Source: Candidatus Caldipriscus sp. T1.2
Lineage (GTDB): Bacteria > Hydrothermota > Hydrothermia > LBFQ01
Length of the DNA: 27,752 bases
Reading direction: 5' to 3'
Assembly: GCA_000980735.1 (NCBI GenBank)
Contig: LBFQ01000007.1
Coordinates: 11,904-39,655, forward strand
Part shown: positions 1 to 6,928 of the stretch, piece after piece
How positions within the stretch are numbered: the stretch's first letter is position 1
How the letters are laid out: the number at the start of each line of letters is the position of its first letter
Made by a program: the position numbers and the translations under genes
The notes under the pieces: generated by a model
What the model saw: only the letters and a program-made list of their open reading frames with translations
Database searches by the model: none
What the model was told of the DNA's origin: nothing

Positions 1-36
1 GCTTGCATGCCTGCAGGTCGACTCTAGAGGATCCCC
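1..36. other. Cloning-vector polylinker remnant
   Basis: The first 36 bases carry SphI (gcatgc), PstI (ctgcag), SalI (gtcgac), XbaI (tctaga) and BamHI (ggatcc) sites in the pUC18/19 order and end in ggatcccc, which is the left half of the SmaI site after a blunt cut. Genomic sequence starts at base 37. This is vector and not part of the organism, so the N-terminal residues of any reading frame beginning here are artificial. Confidence 0.96.
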
Positions 37-602
37 ATGTAAAGGGGGAGATCCCGAAGGGTCCCATGGTTTTAGCTATGAACCACCACAGCTATTTCGA
101 CGGACATTTAATGGGGTTCCTTGCCAAGTTGGAGGGTCAAAAGTTTAACATACTGGTATCGGAAGAGAACCTGAAGGCCTTTCCGGTCCTTAAGCTGGTC
201 GGAGCCCTTGAGGCAAGGAGATTGAGGGAGGCCCTTAAAAGACTCAAGATGGGAGAATGGGTGGTGATCTTTCCCGAAGGGGAGATGTATTACCCGGGAC
301 CCTTAGGTCCCCTTAAGCCGGGGGCAGTTTGGCTTGCGAGAAAGGCGGGGGTTCCGATCTTACCGATAGCCTGTCGTGTGGCCGTCAGAGGGTTTGAGCA
401 CCCCGAGGCTTTCCTCTTAGTGTCTCCCCCAATTTCGCCGGATGAGGATTTAGAAAGGGTTTTGGGTGGAGCCCTTCGGGAGTTGGATGATATCTTACGG
501 AACACGCACCCAAGGGAGATCCCGGAGGGTTTTAGAGAGATTTTGAAAGGAAGGCGGAGCTTAGATGAGAGGATGTTACCCTTGGCTAGGCTTATCCGAT
601 GA
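37..602 (+). CDS. PlsC-like acyltransferase, 5' truncated by the clone end
   Basis: Membrane-associated lysophospholipid or glycolipid acyltransferase of the PlsC/LPLAT family. The acyl-acceptor motif I is NHHSYFDG (codons from base 81; NHx4D box) and the glycerol-phosphate/substrate motif is FPEGEMY (from base 270), followed by a typical GVPILPIA segment. The reading frame continues upstream into the polylinker, so the true N-terminus is lost; roughly 190 residues remain. The stop overlaps the next gene's ATG (ATGA), so the two are co-translated. Pairing with a CrtQ/CruC-like glycosyltransferase suggests that the acceptor may be a glycosylated lipid, such as a carotenoid glycoside (compare CruD), and not glycerol phosphate. 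That substrate is inference; the family assignment is firm. Confidence 0.85.
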
Positions 603-1615
603 TGGATGGGTTTTTCTCCAACATCCTACTATTCCTCCTTTTGAGGTGGCCTGTTTTCATCTATAACCTTTTAAGGTTCCCGCGCCTAAAACCTATGCCT
701 ACGCCGGAAAACCCCACGGTATCCATTTTGATTCCTGCTAGAAACGAAGCTGAGAATCTTAAGCGCACCCTACCTTCCGTACTCCGTCAAGGTGCCTCAG
801 AGGTCTTGGTTCTGGACGACCTATCCGAAGACGAAACCGCCCAAGTTGCCCAAGAGATCGGTCAAGGTTATCCGGGATTCCGCCTCTTGCGTGGGAAACC
901 TCCCCCTCAGGGTTGGGTGGGGAAAAACTGGGCATGCTGGCAGTTGGCCCAGGAAGCTCGGGGGGAAATTCTCGTTTTCACGGATGCGGATGTATTCTGG
1001 GAGGAGGGAGCGTTGGGTGGGCTTATTTCCGCCTTGGAGGGTAAGGATCTGGTATCGGCACTGACTCGACAGGAAGGGGACACCGCGGGTATGTTGGTTT
1101 TCCTTATGAACGGGCTCTTCTCATTCCTGCCTCATCCTGCCCTTGAGGCTTTGCGCTTTGCGAACGGGCAGGTTTTAGCTTTCCGTAGGGGTGCATACTG
1201 GTCCATAGGGGGACACCAAGCGGTGAAGAATGAGGTTCTGGAGGATATCGCCATTGCCAGAAGGGTAAAAAATTACGGTCTATATTTGGGCTTGGATCTT
1301 TTCAGGGTGAGAATGTATAGGAATTATTTGGAGACGATTCAGGGTCTTGGAAAGAACTTTTTGGATATCCACATGAAAAACCCGGCCATCCTTTTAAGCG
1401 CCGCCTTTTACCACCTGTTCCTTTACACCATACCATGGCTATTCGGTCGCTGGGATCTTGGGCTTCTTGGGATCCTTGAACGTGCTGTTGTACAGATTGC
1501 ACTTAAGGACCGCCTCCTTCCCGCCTTTTTTACGCCCCTCGCTCCCATCCTTTTTTTGCCCATATACATCAGGGCTCTGCTACCGGGAAAAACCTGGAAG
1601 GGGAGGCCGGTTTAA
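599..1615 (+). CDS. Family-2 glycosyltransferase, membrane-anchored (CrtQ/CruC/HpnB-like)
   Basis: A 338-residue GT-A glycosyltransferase. A hydrophobic segment (residues 5-25) anchors the N-terminus. The catalytic domain then starts with VSILIPARNEAENL (41-54), has Asp73-Asp74 for nucleotide binding, the VGKNWACWQLA stretch (107-117) seen in carotenoid and hopanoid GT2 enzymes, and a DxD at DAD 129-131. Two or three membrane segments follow after about residue 265. It starts within the stop of the acyltransferase (4-base overlap). GT2 plus PlsC neighbours form the glycosyltransferase/acyltransferase pair known for carotenoid glycoside esters (CruC/CruD, CrtQ/CrtO), but no other pigment gene is visible, so the acceptor is unknown. 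Confidence 0.85.
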   Translation: MMDGFFSNILLFLLLRWPVFIYNLLRFPRLKPMPTPENPTVSILIPARNEAENLKRTLPSVLRQGASEVLVLDDLSEDETAQVAQEIGQGYPGFRLLRGKPPPQGWVGKNWACWQLAQEARGEILVFTDADVFWEEGALGGLISALEGKDLVSALTRQEGDTAGMLVFLMNGLFSFLPHPALEALRFANGQVLAFRRGAYWSIGGHQAVKNEVLEDIAIARRVKNYGLYLGLDLFRVRMYRNYLETIQGLGKNFLDIHMKNPAILLSAAFYHLFLYTIPWLFGRWDLGLLGILERAVVQIALKDRLLPAFFTPLAPILFLPIYIRALLPGKTWKGRPV

Positions 1616-1626
1616 ATTTTCATCCA

Positions 1627-1632
1627 TATAAT
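1627..1632 (+). promoter_or_regulatory. -10 element (TATAAT) of the cobalamin-riboswitch transcript
   Basis: TATAAT six bases before base 1639, where the first strand of the riboswitch P1 helix begins. This places the expected transcription start at the first base of the aptamer. No convincing TTGACA-like -35 is visible. Confidence 0.7.
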
Positions 1633-1638
1633 ACCTAA

Positions 1639-1785
1639 CCTTCCGGGTTGAGGGAATCCCGTGAAAATCGGGAGCCGTCCCGGCGGCCGTGAGGGGGAAC
1701 GAAACCCAAAAAGGCCACTGCCCGAATGGGTGGGAAGGCCGGGGAGTAGGATTTTGCCCCCGAGCCGGAAGACCTGCCCGGAAGG
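1639..1785 (+). promoter_or_regulatory. Cobalamin (adenosylcobalamin-type) riboswitch aptamer
   Basis: Bases 1639-1647 (CCTTCCGGG) pair perfectly with 1777-1785 (CCCGGAAGG) to close the aptamer. Inside are the family's conserved blocks: GGGAATCCCGTGAAAATC, then GCCACTGCCC, and the B12-box-like AGCCGGAAGACCTGCC near the 3' end. In the cobalamin family this RNA binds adenosyl- or related cobalamins and represses downstream expression. The downstream secreted protein and TonB receptor fit B12 uptake. The match is strong by eye; a covariance-model search would confirm it. Confidence 0.93.
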
Positions 1786-1790
1786 GATCC

Positions 1791-1820
1791 AGGGGAAGGT
1801 GCCGGGGCTCGCCTTCCCTT
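1791..1820 (+). promoter_or_regulatory. Hairpin in the cobalamin-riboswitch expression platform
   Basis: AGGGGAAGG (1791-1799) can pair with CCTTCCCTT (1812-1820), one G-T pair included, around a GC-rich loop. No U-run follows, so it is not a classical intrinsic terminator. It may control access to the start at 1842, whose upstream region contains only a weak AGGTAAG. Mechanism is inferred. Confidence 0.5.
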
Positions 1821-1841
1821 AGGGGTTAAATAGGTAAGAAT

Positions 1842-2957
1842 ATGAAAAGGTTTCTTGCATTGTTGCTTTTTGGTGTTTCCCTCTTTGCGCAGAGGGTTGT
1901 AGTCGTGCATAGCGTCTGGGGATCGCCGGGTGGTATCTCTCTAATGAACGTCTTTCCCCCCTTCTCCCTGAGAAACGGCATCTCACCGCACGGGGCTACT
2001 CTAAACAAGGTGATATACTCCTCCGGGCATCTCTTCACCGTAAGTTCTGGAAACGGGAAGGTCTACATTTTCACCGACGATAACATCCCGAATTTGCAGG
2101 ATAGCATTGAGATCGGACCGATGACAAACCCATACTCCGCAGCAGTTTTAGGGGACAAAATCCTCGTTAGCCTTTGGGCGGTGGATAGCCTAGTTTCTTA
2201 CGACATAAACACAAAGAACCGCTTATGGGGCCTTGGAGTTTGGAGGAGCCCCCAGTACGTGGGATATAACGGAGGTTATTACTTTGCGATCTCAACGGGA
2301 TACAACAGGAGCACATTCACCACCGACACATCAATAATATACAAGATTGACACTCTCGGCAACATAGTAGATTCCCTTAAACTGGGGATAAACCTACTCT
2401 ATATGGACTTCCTTGGGGGAGATTCCGCGATAATTTCGGGTGGTGATTTCTTCACAGGCTCAACCTGGAAAATCTATATAATTTCAACGAATCCTTTAGC
2501 AGTTTTGGATAGCGTTTCTGCTCCCGCAAGTTTCGGGTTCGTAAAGAGGATAAACGGCGATACGGTTTTGGCTTTGAGCTATTTCTGGGCTTATTACTAC
2601 TTAATTTCCTCAAGGGCTTTCATCCCATTGCCCCTTGGAAGCTATTACGGATTTTCCGAGGGTGAGGTTTATAACGAGAGGCTATTTATCCTTGCGGCGG
2701 GAAATTACACATCAAACGGCGATCTAATAGTTTTCAATAGAAATACCAACACAATAGAGCATGTAGCCACCGTTGATGTGGGTCCAATATCCATAACCCT
2801 ATCCCCCACCACCCTATCCTCAAGGGAGTACATTGTAAGGGGACCTGGGGTTAAGGGAATATACGACGTTTCGGGGAGGAAAGTGGATAAGTTAAACGGA
2901 AAGGGTGTATATTTCATAGTTGATGGGAAAACCTTAAGGAGGGTTGTATTACGTTAA
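1842..2957 (+). CDS. Secreted beta-propeller-like protein, candidate BtuG-like B12-binding protein
   Basis: A 371-residue exported protein. Residues 1-16 (MKRFLALLLFGVSLFA) are a clear signal peptide. The body is made of repeated short beta-strand units with aromatic and Asp/Thr turns (for example VYIFTDD, LVSYDINTKN, IYKIDTLGNIVDSL, LIVFNRNTNT), the pattern of a YVTN/quinoprotein-like propeller. The last ~40 residues resemble a Por/type IX-like C-terminal domain: IYDVSGRKV, then GKGVYFIV and RRVVLR. It is the first gene after the cobalamin riboswitch and precedes a TonB-type receptor. In Bacteroides, BtuG is a surface beta-propeller that captures B12 for BtuB, so a similar role is the best guess. 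No lipobox is present, unlike BtuG. The function is inference from context. Confidence 0.65.
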   Translation: MKRFLALLLFGVSLFAQRVVVVHSVWGSPGGISLMNVFPPFSLRNGISPHGATLNKVIYSSGHLFTVSSGNGKVYIFTDDNIPNLQDSIEIGPMTNPYSAAVLGDKILVSLWAVDSLVSYDINTKNRLWGLGVWRSPQYVGYNGGYYFAISTGYNRSTFTTDTSIIYKIDTLGNIVDSLKLGINLLYMDFLGGDSAIISGGDFFTGSTWKIYIISTNPLAVLDSVSAPASFGFVKRINGDTVLALSYFWAYYYLISSRAFIPLPLGSYYGFSEGEVYNERLFILAAGNYTSNGDLIVFNRNTNTIEHVATVDVGPISITLSPTTLSSREYIVRGPGVKGIYDVSGRKVDKLNGKGVYFIVDGKTLRRVVLR

Positions 2958-2977
2958 GCTTTCTGCTTCCCGAGATA

Positions 2978-4405
2978 GTGGTGGAGGCGGAGGTGGGGGA
3001 AACCCTAAGCTTAAAACCTTACACCTCCCCCTACCTCTCCGCCTCCTCCCTTCCCTTATCCTTCGGATTTACTTACGGTTCCTATTCGGATCTTTCCGGA
3101 GTTTCAATAAAGGGTGGGCACCCAAAGGGAAACGCTGTTTATATTAACGGCGTTTTAATAAACCAACCCCAAAGTTCCTACGCGGACCTTACCGATATAT
3201 CCCAGTTTTTGTTTGGGACAATTCGGATTGTGGATGGGGGATTTTCCCCATATTCCTTTTACGGAAATCTGAACTTTAAGCCCTCGAGGAGTAAAGCATT
3301 TTACGGTTTTTTAAATAGCTTTCTCGGTTTTTCATTGGGGCTTAGGGATAGCATTGGGGGTTTTGATTGCGGAAATTTAATTGGTGGAAGGGACACACTA
3401 ACATTCTTAGAGGGGGTGGTGTTTGCCGGAGGTTTTTGGAACATTAGATTTTCAAGGAAGAGGACATCGGGAATGGAAGGATTTCCGCAAAGTTCTGGCA
3501 TCCAAACGGATATAAGGATTCTGGGAAAGTTTAAAGATTTTGAGCTCCTTATTCTGGGCAGGGAATGGGAGGATGTTTTTGTCAAGTCCCAACATACGAA
3601 CCTTAGGTTGGGTAGGGGATTTGAATTTTCAAAATTCAGGCTTTTAACTTACCTTGAGGGGATCAAAAGCTCAAACGTGGGGGAAAAATTTAGGCCTATC
3701 CTTTACATATCAAGGGATTTTAGGCTTTACTGGGGCATTATTTCATCCAACGTTTGGACGGATGGGAAAAGGATCGGGTACGGTTCGTTTTTGAACTTTC
3801 CTTTGAAGGTTGCAAACTTTAGCTTTTCCCTTTCCAACAGGATCCCTTCTTTTGACGAGTTATATTGGAAGGGGGCTCAGGCGGAAGGGAACCCAAACCT
3901 AAAAAACGAAAAGGCTATAACTCTAACTTCGGATTTAAACCTTAAGGGCTTTTACCTTTCAGCTTTCTTTAGGAGGGTTTGGGATCTTATAGAGTGGAGG
4001 AACTATGGGGGAATATGGAGACCTGAGAACGTCGGGGGTGGAAGGATGTGGGGGGCAAGCTTTGGGGCAAATTTTCTCGGTTTCAAAATTAAATACGACA
4101 GAATTTACGCTTACTATGACTCTGGAAAAAGGATGATATACAGGCCCAGGAATTCTTACTTTGCCTCCCTTTCAGCCCACAACCTTGAGCTTTCCTTTCT
4201 CTATTTGGATCCGAGGTTTTCAAACCCATCAAACACCCGCTTTTTGGATTTTTTCCTGAGGATTGACGGATATTTGAAATTTGAAATTTGGGGAAAGGGT
4301 TTCCTCTTTGGTGTGGAGAACATAACAAACAGGAAGAATTACTTTATTGAGGGCTACCCATCAAGGGGTAGGACTTTTGTCTTCTCCGTTTTCGGAAAAC
4401 TTTAA
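2978..4405 (+). CDS. Small TonB-dependent outer-membrane receptor, BtuB-like
   Basis: Outer-membrane receptor probably for cobalamin. Residues 1-100 form a plug-like region with SIKGGHPKGNAVYINGV (43-59) and IRIVDGGFSPYSFYG (82-96), matching the plug motif of TonB receptors. The rest is amphipathic beta-strands ending in aromatic-rich FVFSVFGKL. At 475 residues it is short for the family (usually about 600 or more), and I see no clear TonB box. The start is uncertain: GTG 2978 gives no signal peptide, while a strong AAGGAGGG at 2936-2943 points to the in-frame ATT at 2948 or to a frameshift near the start. It follows the propeller gene by 20 bases under the same riboswitch. Its stop overlaps that of the convergent gene. 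Confidence 0.75.
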   Translation: MVEAEVGETLSLKPYTSPYLSASSLPLSFGFTYGSYSDLSGVSIKGGHPKGNAVYINGVLINQPQSSYADLTDISQFLFGTIRIVDGGFSPYSFYGNLNFKPSRSKAFYGFLNSFLGFSLGLRDSIGGFDCGNLIGGRDTLTFLEGVVFAGGFWNIRFSRKRTSGMEGFPQSSGIQTDIRILGKFKDFELLILGREWEDVFVKSQHTNLRLGRGFEFSKFRLLTYLEGIKSSNVGEKFRPILYISRDFRLYWGIISSNVWTDGKRIGYGSFLNFPLKVANFSFSLSNRIPSFDELYWKGAQAEGNPNLKNEKAITLTSDLNLKGFYLSAFFRRVWDLIEWRNYGGIWRPENVGGGRMWGASFGANFLGFKIKYDRIYAYYDSGKRMIYRPRNSYFASLSAHNLELSFLYLDPRFSNPSNTRFLDFFLRIDGYLKFEIWGKGFLFGVENITNRKNYFIEGYPSRGRTFVFSVFGKL

Positions 4406-5445
4406 AACTTCTCTATGATCTGGTATATCAAAAGGGATGTGCCTACATCAAAGGTTGCCTGAACTACTGGGGAGAACCTGTAGTAATCGGATCCTATTAT
4501 ATATCCGGGAGCGAGAGCCGCCCAATAAGCCAAGGTTGGCACCGCTGAATAAATTAAACCTTCAAGGAGAGAAAAGTCCTTTTTCTTTACGATTTTGTAA
4601 GATAAATACCCCCCAAGGGCCATACCCGCAAGGTTTGCAAATCCCCCAACCCTTTCAAAAACGGGATCTCGGTTGTAATACCCGAATAAAGAAGCCCCGA
4701 CAAAATCCTGGATAGAATCCTTGTGGGTTAAAGAATATAATAACCTAATCGGAGCCTCAAGGACAAAAGCACCCTTTGCTATGTTTGATGCTATAAACAA
4801 GGCATCCCCGTCCGTTATACTGTAATCGTTATGCGTTAGGGCAAATGCCCCAAGACCCCCGGCTATTGAAAGACCTGTTATTATCCCTAAATCCAACTTG
4901 CCCTCACCTTCACTTTTTGAGTCAAACACCCACCTTCCAAATATTAACCTCTTCAGTTGGTTATATGCATAAGGAAGTTGAACGGCGGAGACGGTTTTTA
5001 AGACGTAAGCGCCATCCGAACCACCCTGCAAACCCGAGAGATATCCCGCGGCATTCCCCCCCGAAAGTCCCAAGAGAAACAGGGTGGTATAAAGCTTGGG
5101 ATCCCAATTTTCAGTATAGACCGATATATTTGCTATTAGAAGTATAGACCATATCATACCATCTACCGCTCCCGTAAAGGATGAAACTGCCAATGGTTTT
5201 TTGATGTTTGTGGAGAGTGCAAAAGCTCCGTTTGCCATTAGGCAAGCCATAGGAGTCATACACGCGGCGCATGAGGCGTACCTCTCATCCTCTGAAGTAG
5301 AAAGAACCCAGAAGAATGCCGCAGTAGGGTAAGCGGTACTTCCGAGGAGGCACTGTCCCGCGAGGAACCTGAAAGTTTCCTCTCTACTTACCCCATCACT
5401 TTTCACCGTATCCGCATTTTGGGAAAGGAGGATCAGGCCAAGCAT
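4402..5445 (-). CDS. Multi-pass membrane protein of unknown function (paralogue A)
   Basis: A 347-residue integral membrane protein with roughly eight hydrophobic segments. I do not recognise the family. It is clearly homologous to its upstream neighbour (5453-6840): both start with an ILLSQNADT segment and share VLKTVSAVQLPYAYNQLKR, LGIITGLSI, DGDALF/AGDALF and GYYNRDPVFERVGG. A pair of cysteines (SCAAC, about residue 60) lies where the paralogue has its Cys-rich insert. The ATG at 5445 sits six bases after a TATAAT, so translation is probably leaderless. The gene is convergent with the receptor gene and overlaps its stop by four bases. Nothing in the sequence reveals a substrate. Confidence 0.7.
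   Translation of the reverse strand: MLGLILLSQNADTVKSDGVSREETFRFLAGQCLLGSTAYPTAAFFWVLSTSEDERYASCAACMTPMACLMANGAFALSTNIKKPLAVSSFTGAVDGMIWSILLIANISVYTENWDPKLYTTLFLLGLSGGNAAGYLSGLQGGSDGAYVLKTVSAVQLPYAYNQLKRLIFGRWVFDSKSEGEGKLDLGIITGLSIAGGLGAFALTHNDYSITDGDALFIASNIAKGAFVLEAPIRLLYSLTHKDSIQDFVGASLFGYYNRDPVFERVGGFANLAGMALGGYLSYKIVKKKDFSLLEGLIYSAVPTLAYWAALAPGYIIGSDYYRFSPVVQATFDVGTSLLIYQIIEKF
4571..4680. repeat. 110-bp direct repeat, copy 1
   Basis: Identical base for base to 5595-5704, including all synonymous positions, whereas flanking parts of the two paralogous genes differ at many sites. Encodes YYNRDPVFERVGG through IVKKKDFS. Confidence 0.9.
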
Positions 5446-5451
5446 ATAGAA

Positions 5452-5457
5452 ATTATA
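5452..5457 (-). promoter_or_regulatory. -10 element embedded in the upstream gene's stop codon
   Basis: TATAAT on the minus strand, six bases upstream of the ATG at 5445. The TAA inside it (5455-5453) is the stop codon of the upstream paralogue. Confidence 0.65.
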
Positions 5458-6277
5458 AGGTGGATTTATAAATAATGATTAAAATACCGATGTCAAGAAT
5501 ACTGGTCATAATGGGTGCAAAAGGGTTTTCCATAGGACCTAAAGCGGGGTAATACATAAGGGGTACAAACGCATAAATTATCCCTGTTGTTAGGGAAAAG
5601 TCCTTTTTCTTTACGATTTTGTAAGATAAATACCCCCCAAGGGCCATACCCGCAAGGTTTGCAAATCCCCCAACCCTTTCAAAAACGGGATCTCGGTTGT
5701 AATATCCGAAGAAGGTACCGCCAAAATCCCTACGGGTGCTAGCGTATAATACCTTAATTGGAGCCTCAAGAGCAAAGGCACCTCTTATCATGTTTGATGC
5801 CATAAATAGGGCATCCCCGGCTGTTATACTGTGATCGTTATATGTTAGGGTAAATGTCCCAAGACCTCCAACTATTGAAAGGCCTGTTATTATTCCTAAA
5901 TCCGCCTTAATCTCACCTTCGCTTTCTGAGTCAAACGCCCACCTTCCAAGTATTATCCTCTTCAGTTGGTTGTATGCGTAGGGAAGTTGAACGGCTGAGA
6001 CGGTTTTTAAAATATGCGCCCCCTCGGAACCCCCGAAACTTCCCGCCAAGGTCCCCGCTAAATTACCCGCGGATAATCCAAATATTGCAAACATATAAAA
6101 GATCCTTGGGTCCCATTCATTTACATAATGATAATAGTTTGCCGAAATTAAGGAACCCCATATCAGGCCATCAAGGGCACCTGCAAAGGAGGAGACCCCC
6201 ATAGGTTTCCTTATTGGATATTTTGTGATCCTTGTAAAGATATAACAGGCTATCGGTGAAAGGGCGGCGCACCACAA
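5453..6277 (-). CDS. Multi-pass membrane protein paralogue B, C-terminal part after a frameshift
   Basis: A 274-residue open frame aligning along its whole length with residues ~60-347 of the neighbouring membrane protein (AVDG/ALDG, TVSAVQLPYAYNQLKR, GYYNRDPVFERVGGFANLAG). It lacks the paralogue's N-terminus; the TTG at 6277 is only an open-frame start. Reading the same frame further upstream gives SSKEPVPQAVLWCAALSP and then Ser/Gly/Thr/Cys-rich sequence continuous with the low-complexity tract of the 6250-6840 frame. Inserting one base near 6474-6480 would join the two into one protein of about 462 residues. Function unknown. Confidence 0.65.
   Translation of the reverse strand: MWCAALSPIACYIFTRITKYPIRKPMGVSSFAGALDGLIWGSLISANYYHYVNEWDPRIFYMFAIFGLSAGNLAGTLAGSFGGSEGAHILKTVSAVQLPYAYNQLKRIILGRWAFDSESEGEIKADLGIITGLSIVGGLGTFTLTYNDHSITAGDALFMASNMIRGAFALEAPIKVLYASTRRDFGGTFFGYYNRDPVFERVGGFANLAGMALGGYLSYKIVKKKDFSLTTGIIYAFVPLMYYPALGPMENPFAPIMTSILDIGILIIIYKSTL
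5595..5704. repeat. 110-bp direct repeat, copy 2
   Basis: Second copy of the tract at 4571-4680, 1,024 bases away and in the same orientation, within the second membrane-protein paralogue. Confidence 0.9.
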
Positions 6278-6840
6278 TACCGCCTGCGGAACGGGTTCCT
6301 TTGAAGAATAAGAATATTGGGAATATCGGATACTTGATGTTTTATTTGGTAAAAAGTAGGGGGTGGGTGATGCACAGGTAGTTGTTGAACCGCCTGAGCT
6401 CGAACAACCACCGCTTGACCCCCCTGAGCTACCACCTCCCGAACAATCACCGCTTGAGCTACCACCTCCCGAACAACATCACCACCTCCCGAACAATCAC
6501 CACCTGAACAACCACCACCTGAACAATCACCACTACTTCCACCTGAGCAATCACCACCACCCGTTGCACAATCAAAGGTGGGACCCGTACAGCTTCCGAA
6601 ATCCCATGAAGGGGAACTACAACCCATTATGTTTCCAAAGTCGCAACTTGGAGGTACAAAGGTACCTATGTTGAAACAACATTGAGAACTTGAAGGTTGG
6701 GGTGGATTGATATAACCTTGCAAGAGGGTGAGGGCTGCGACTGTGGTTAAAGCCTGTGATGTTGCGAACCTCTTCTCCTCAAGCGTATCTCTTACAAGGA
6801 TCGTATCCGCATTTTGGGAAAGGAGAATAATGCTAATCAT
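6250..6840 (-). CDS. Membrane protein paralogue B, N-terminal part with Cys/Gly/Ser-rich insert (frameshifted)
   Basis: The start is set at ATG 6840, not further upstream: TATAAT lies six bases before it, and the first residues MISIILLSQNADT match MLGLILLSQNADT of the neighbouring paralogue. After about 60 residues it enters a tract of DCSGG/GCSGG units. At about 6474-6480 the frame changes, and the remaining translation (VVREVVAQAVIV onward) is a shifted reading of the same repeat. The intended frame continues as CSGGGSSSGDCSGGG and leads into the 5453-6277 frame. The paralogue has no such insert, only a short SCAAC. Broken gene or sequencing error; function unknown. Confidence 0.6.
   Translation of the reverse strand: MISIILLSQNADTILVRDTLEEKRFATSQALTTVAALTLLQGYINPPQPSSSQCCFNIGTFVPPSCDFGNIMGCSSPSWDFGSCTGPTFDCATGGGDCSGGSSGDCSGGGCSGGDCSGGGDVVREVVAQAVIVREVVAQGGQAVVVRAQAVQQLPVHHPPPTFYQIKHQVSDIPNILILQRNPFRRRYCGAPPFHR
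6385..6562 (-). repeat. Imperfect tandem repeat encoding Cys-Ser-Gly-Gly units
   Basis: On the minus strand the tract is built from repeated tgttcaggtggt-like and tgttcgggaggtggt-like units, giving runs of CSGGD, CSGGG and GSSSGG. The unit number and phase vary and the reading frame slips within it. It interrupts the membrane-protein paralogue B. Confidence 0.8.
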
Positions 6841-6846
6841 AAAAGA

Positions 6847-6852
6847 ATTATA
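6847..6852 (-). promoter_or_regulatory. -10 element (TATAAT) for membrane protein paralogue B
   Basis: TATAAT on the minus strand, six bases upstream of ATG 6840; fixes the start of that gene. Confidence 0.65.
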
Positions 6853-6914
6853 ATGGGGATTAAAATAACGCGAGGTTAAGAAGGTTAAAATAAAAGTGGG
6901 GGTTGTTGCATCCA

Positions 6915-6920
6915 TATAAT
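6915..6920 (+). promoter_or_regulatory. -10 element (TATAAT) for rpmH-fusA
   Basis: TATAAT ending eight bases before the rpmH ATG at 6929, so transcription should begin at or next to the start codon. Confidence 0.65.
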
Positions 6921-6928
6921 TTCCGCCT

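Noticed and set aside
2944..3147. 67-residue frame starting with TTG just after AAGGAGGG and containing a Gly run
   Set aside because: It lies inside the receptor gene in another frame and resembles nothing; the receptor frame has clear TonB plug motifs.
6363..6674. Plus-strand 103-residue His/Asn/Pro-rich frame that looks like a metal-binding protein
   Set aside because: It is the antisense of the Cys/Gly/Ser repeat in the minus-strand membrane gene; it has no promoter or ribosome-binding site, and the minus frame is supported by its paralogue.
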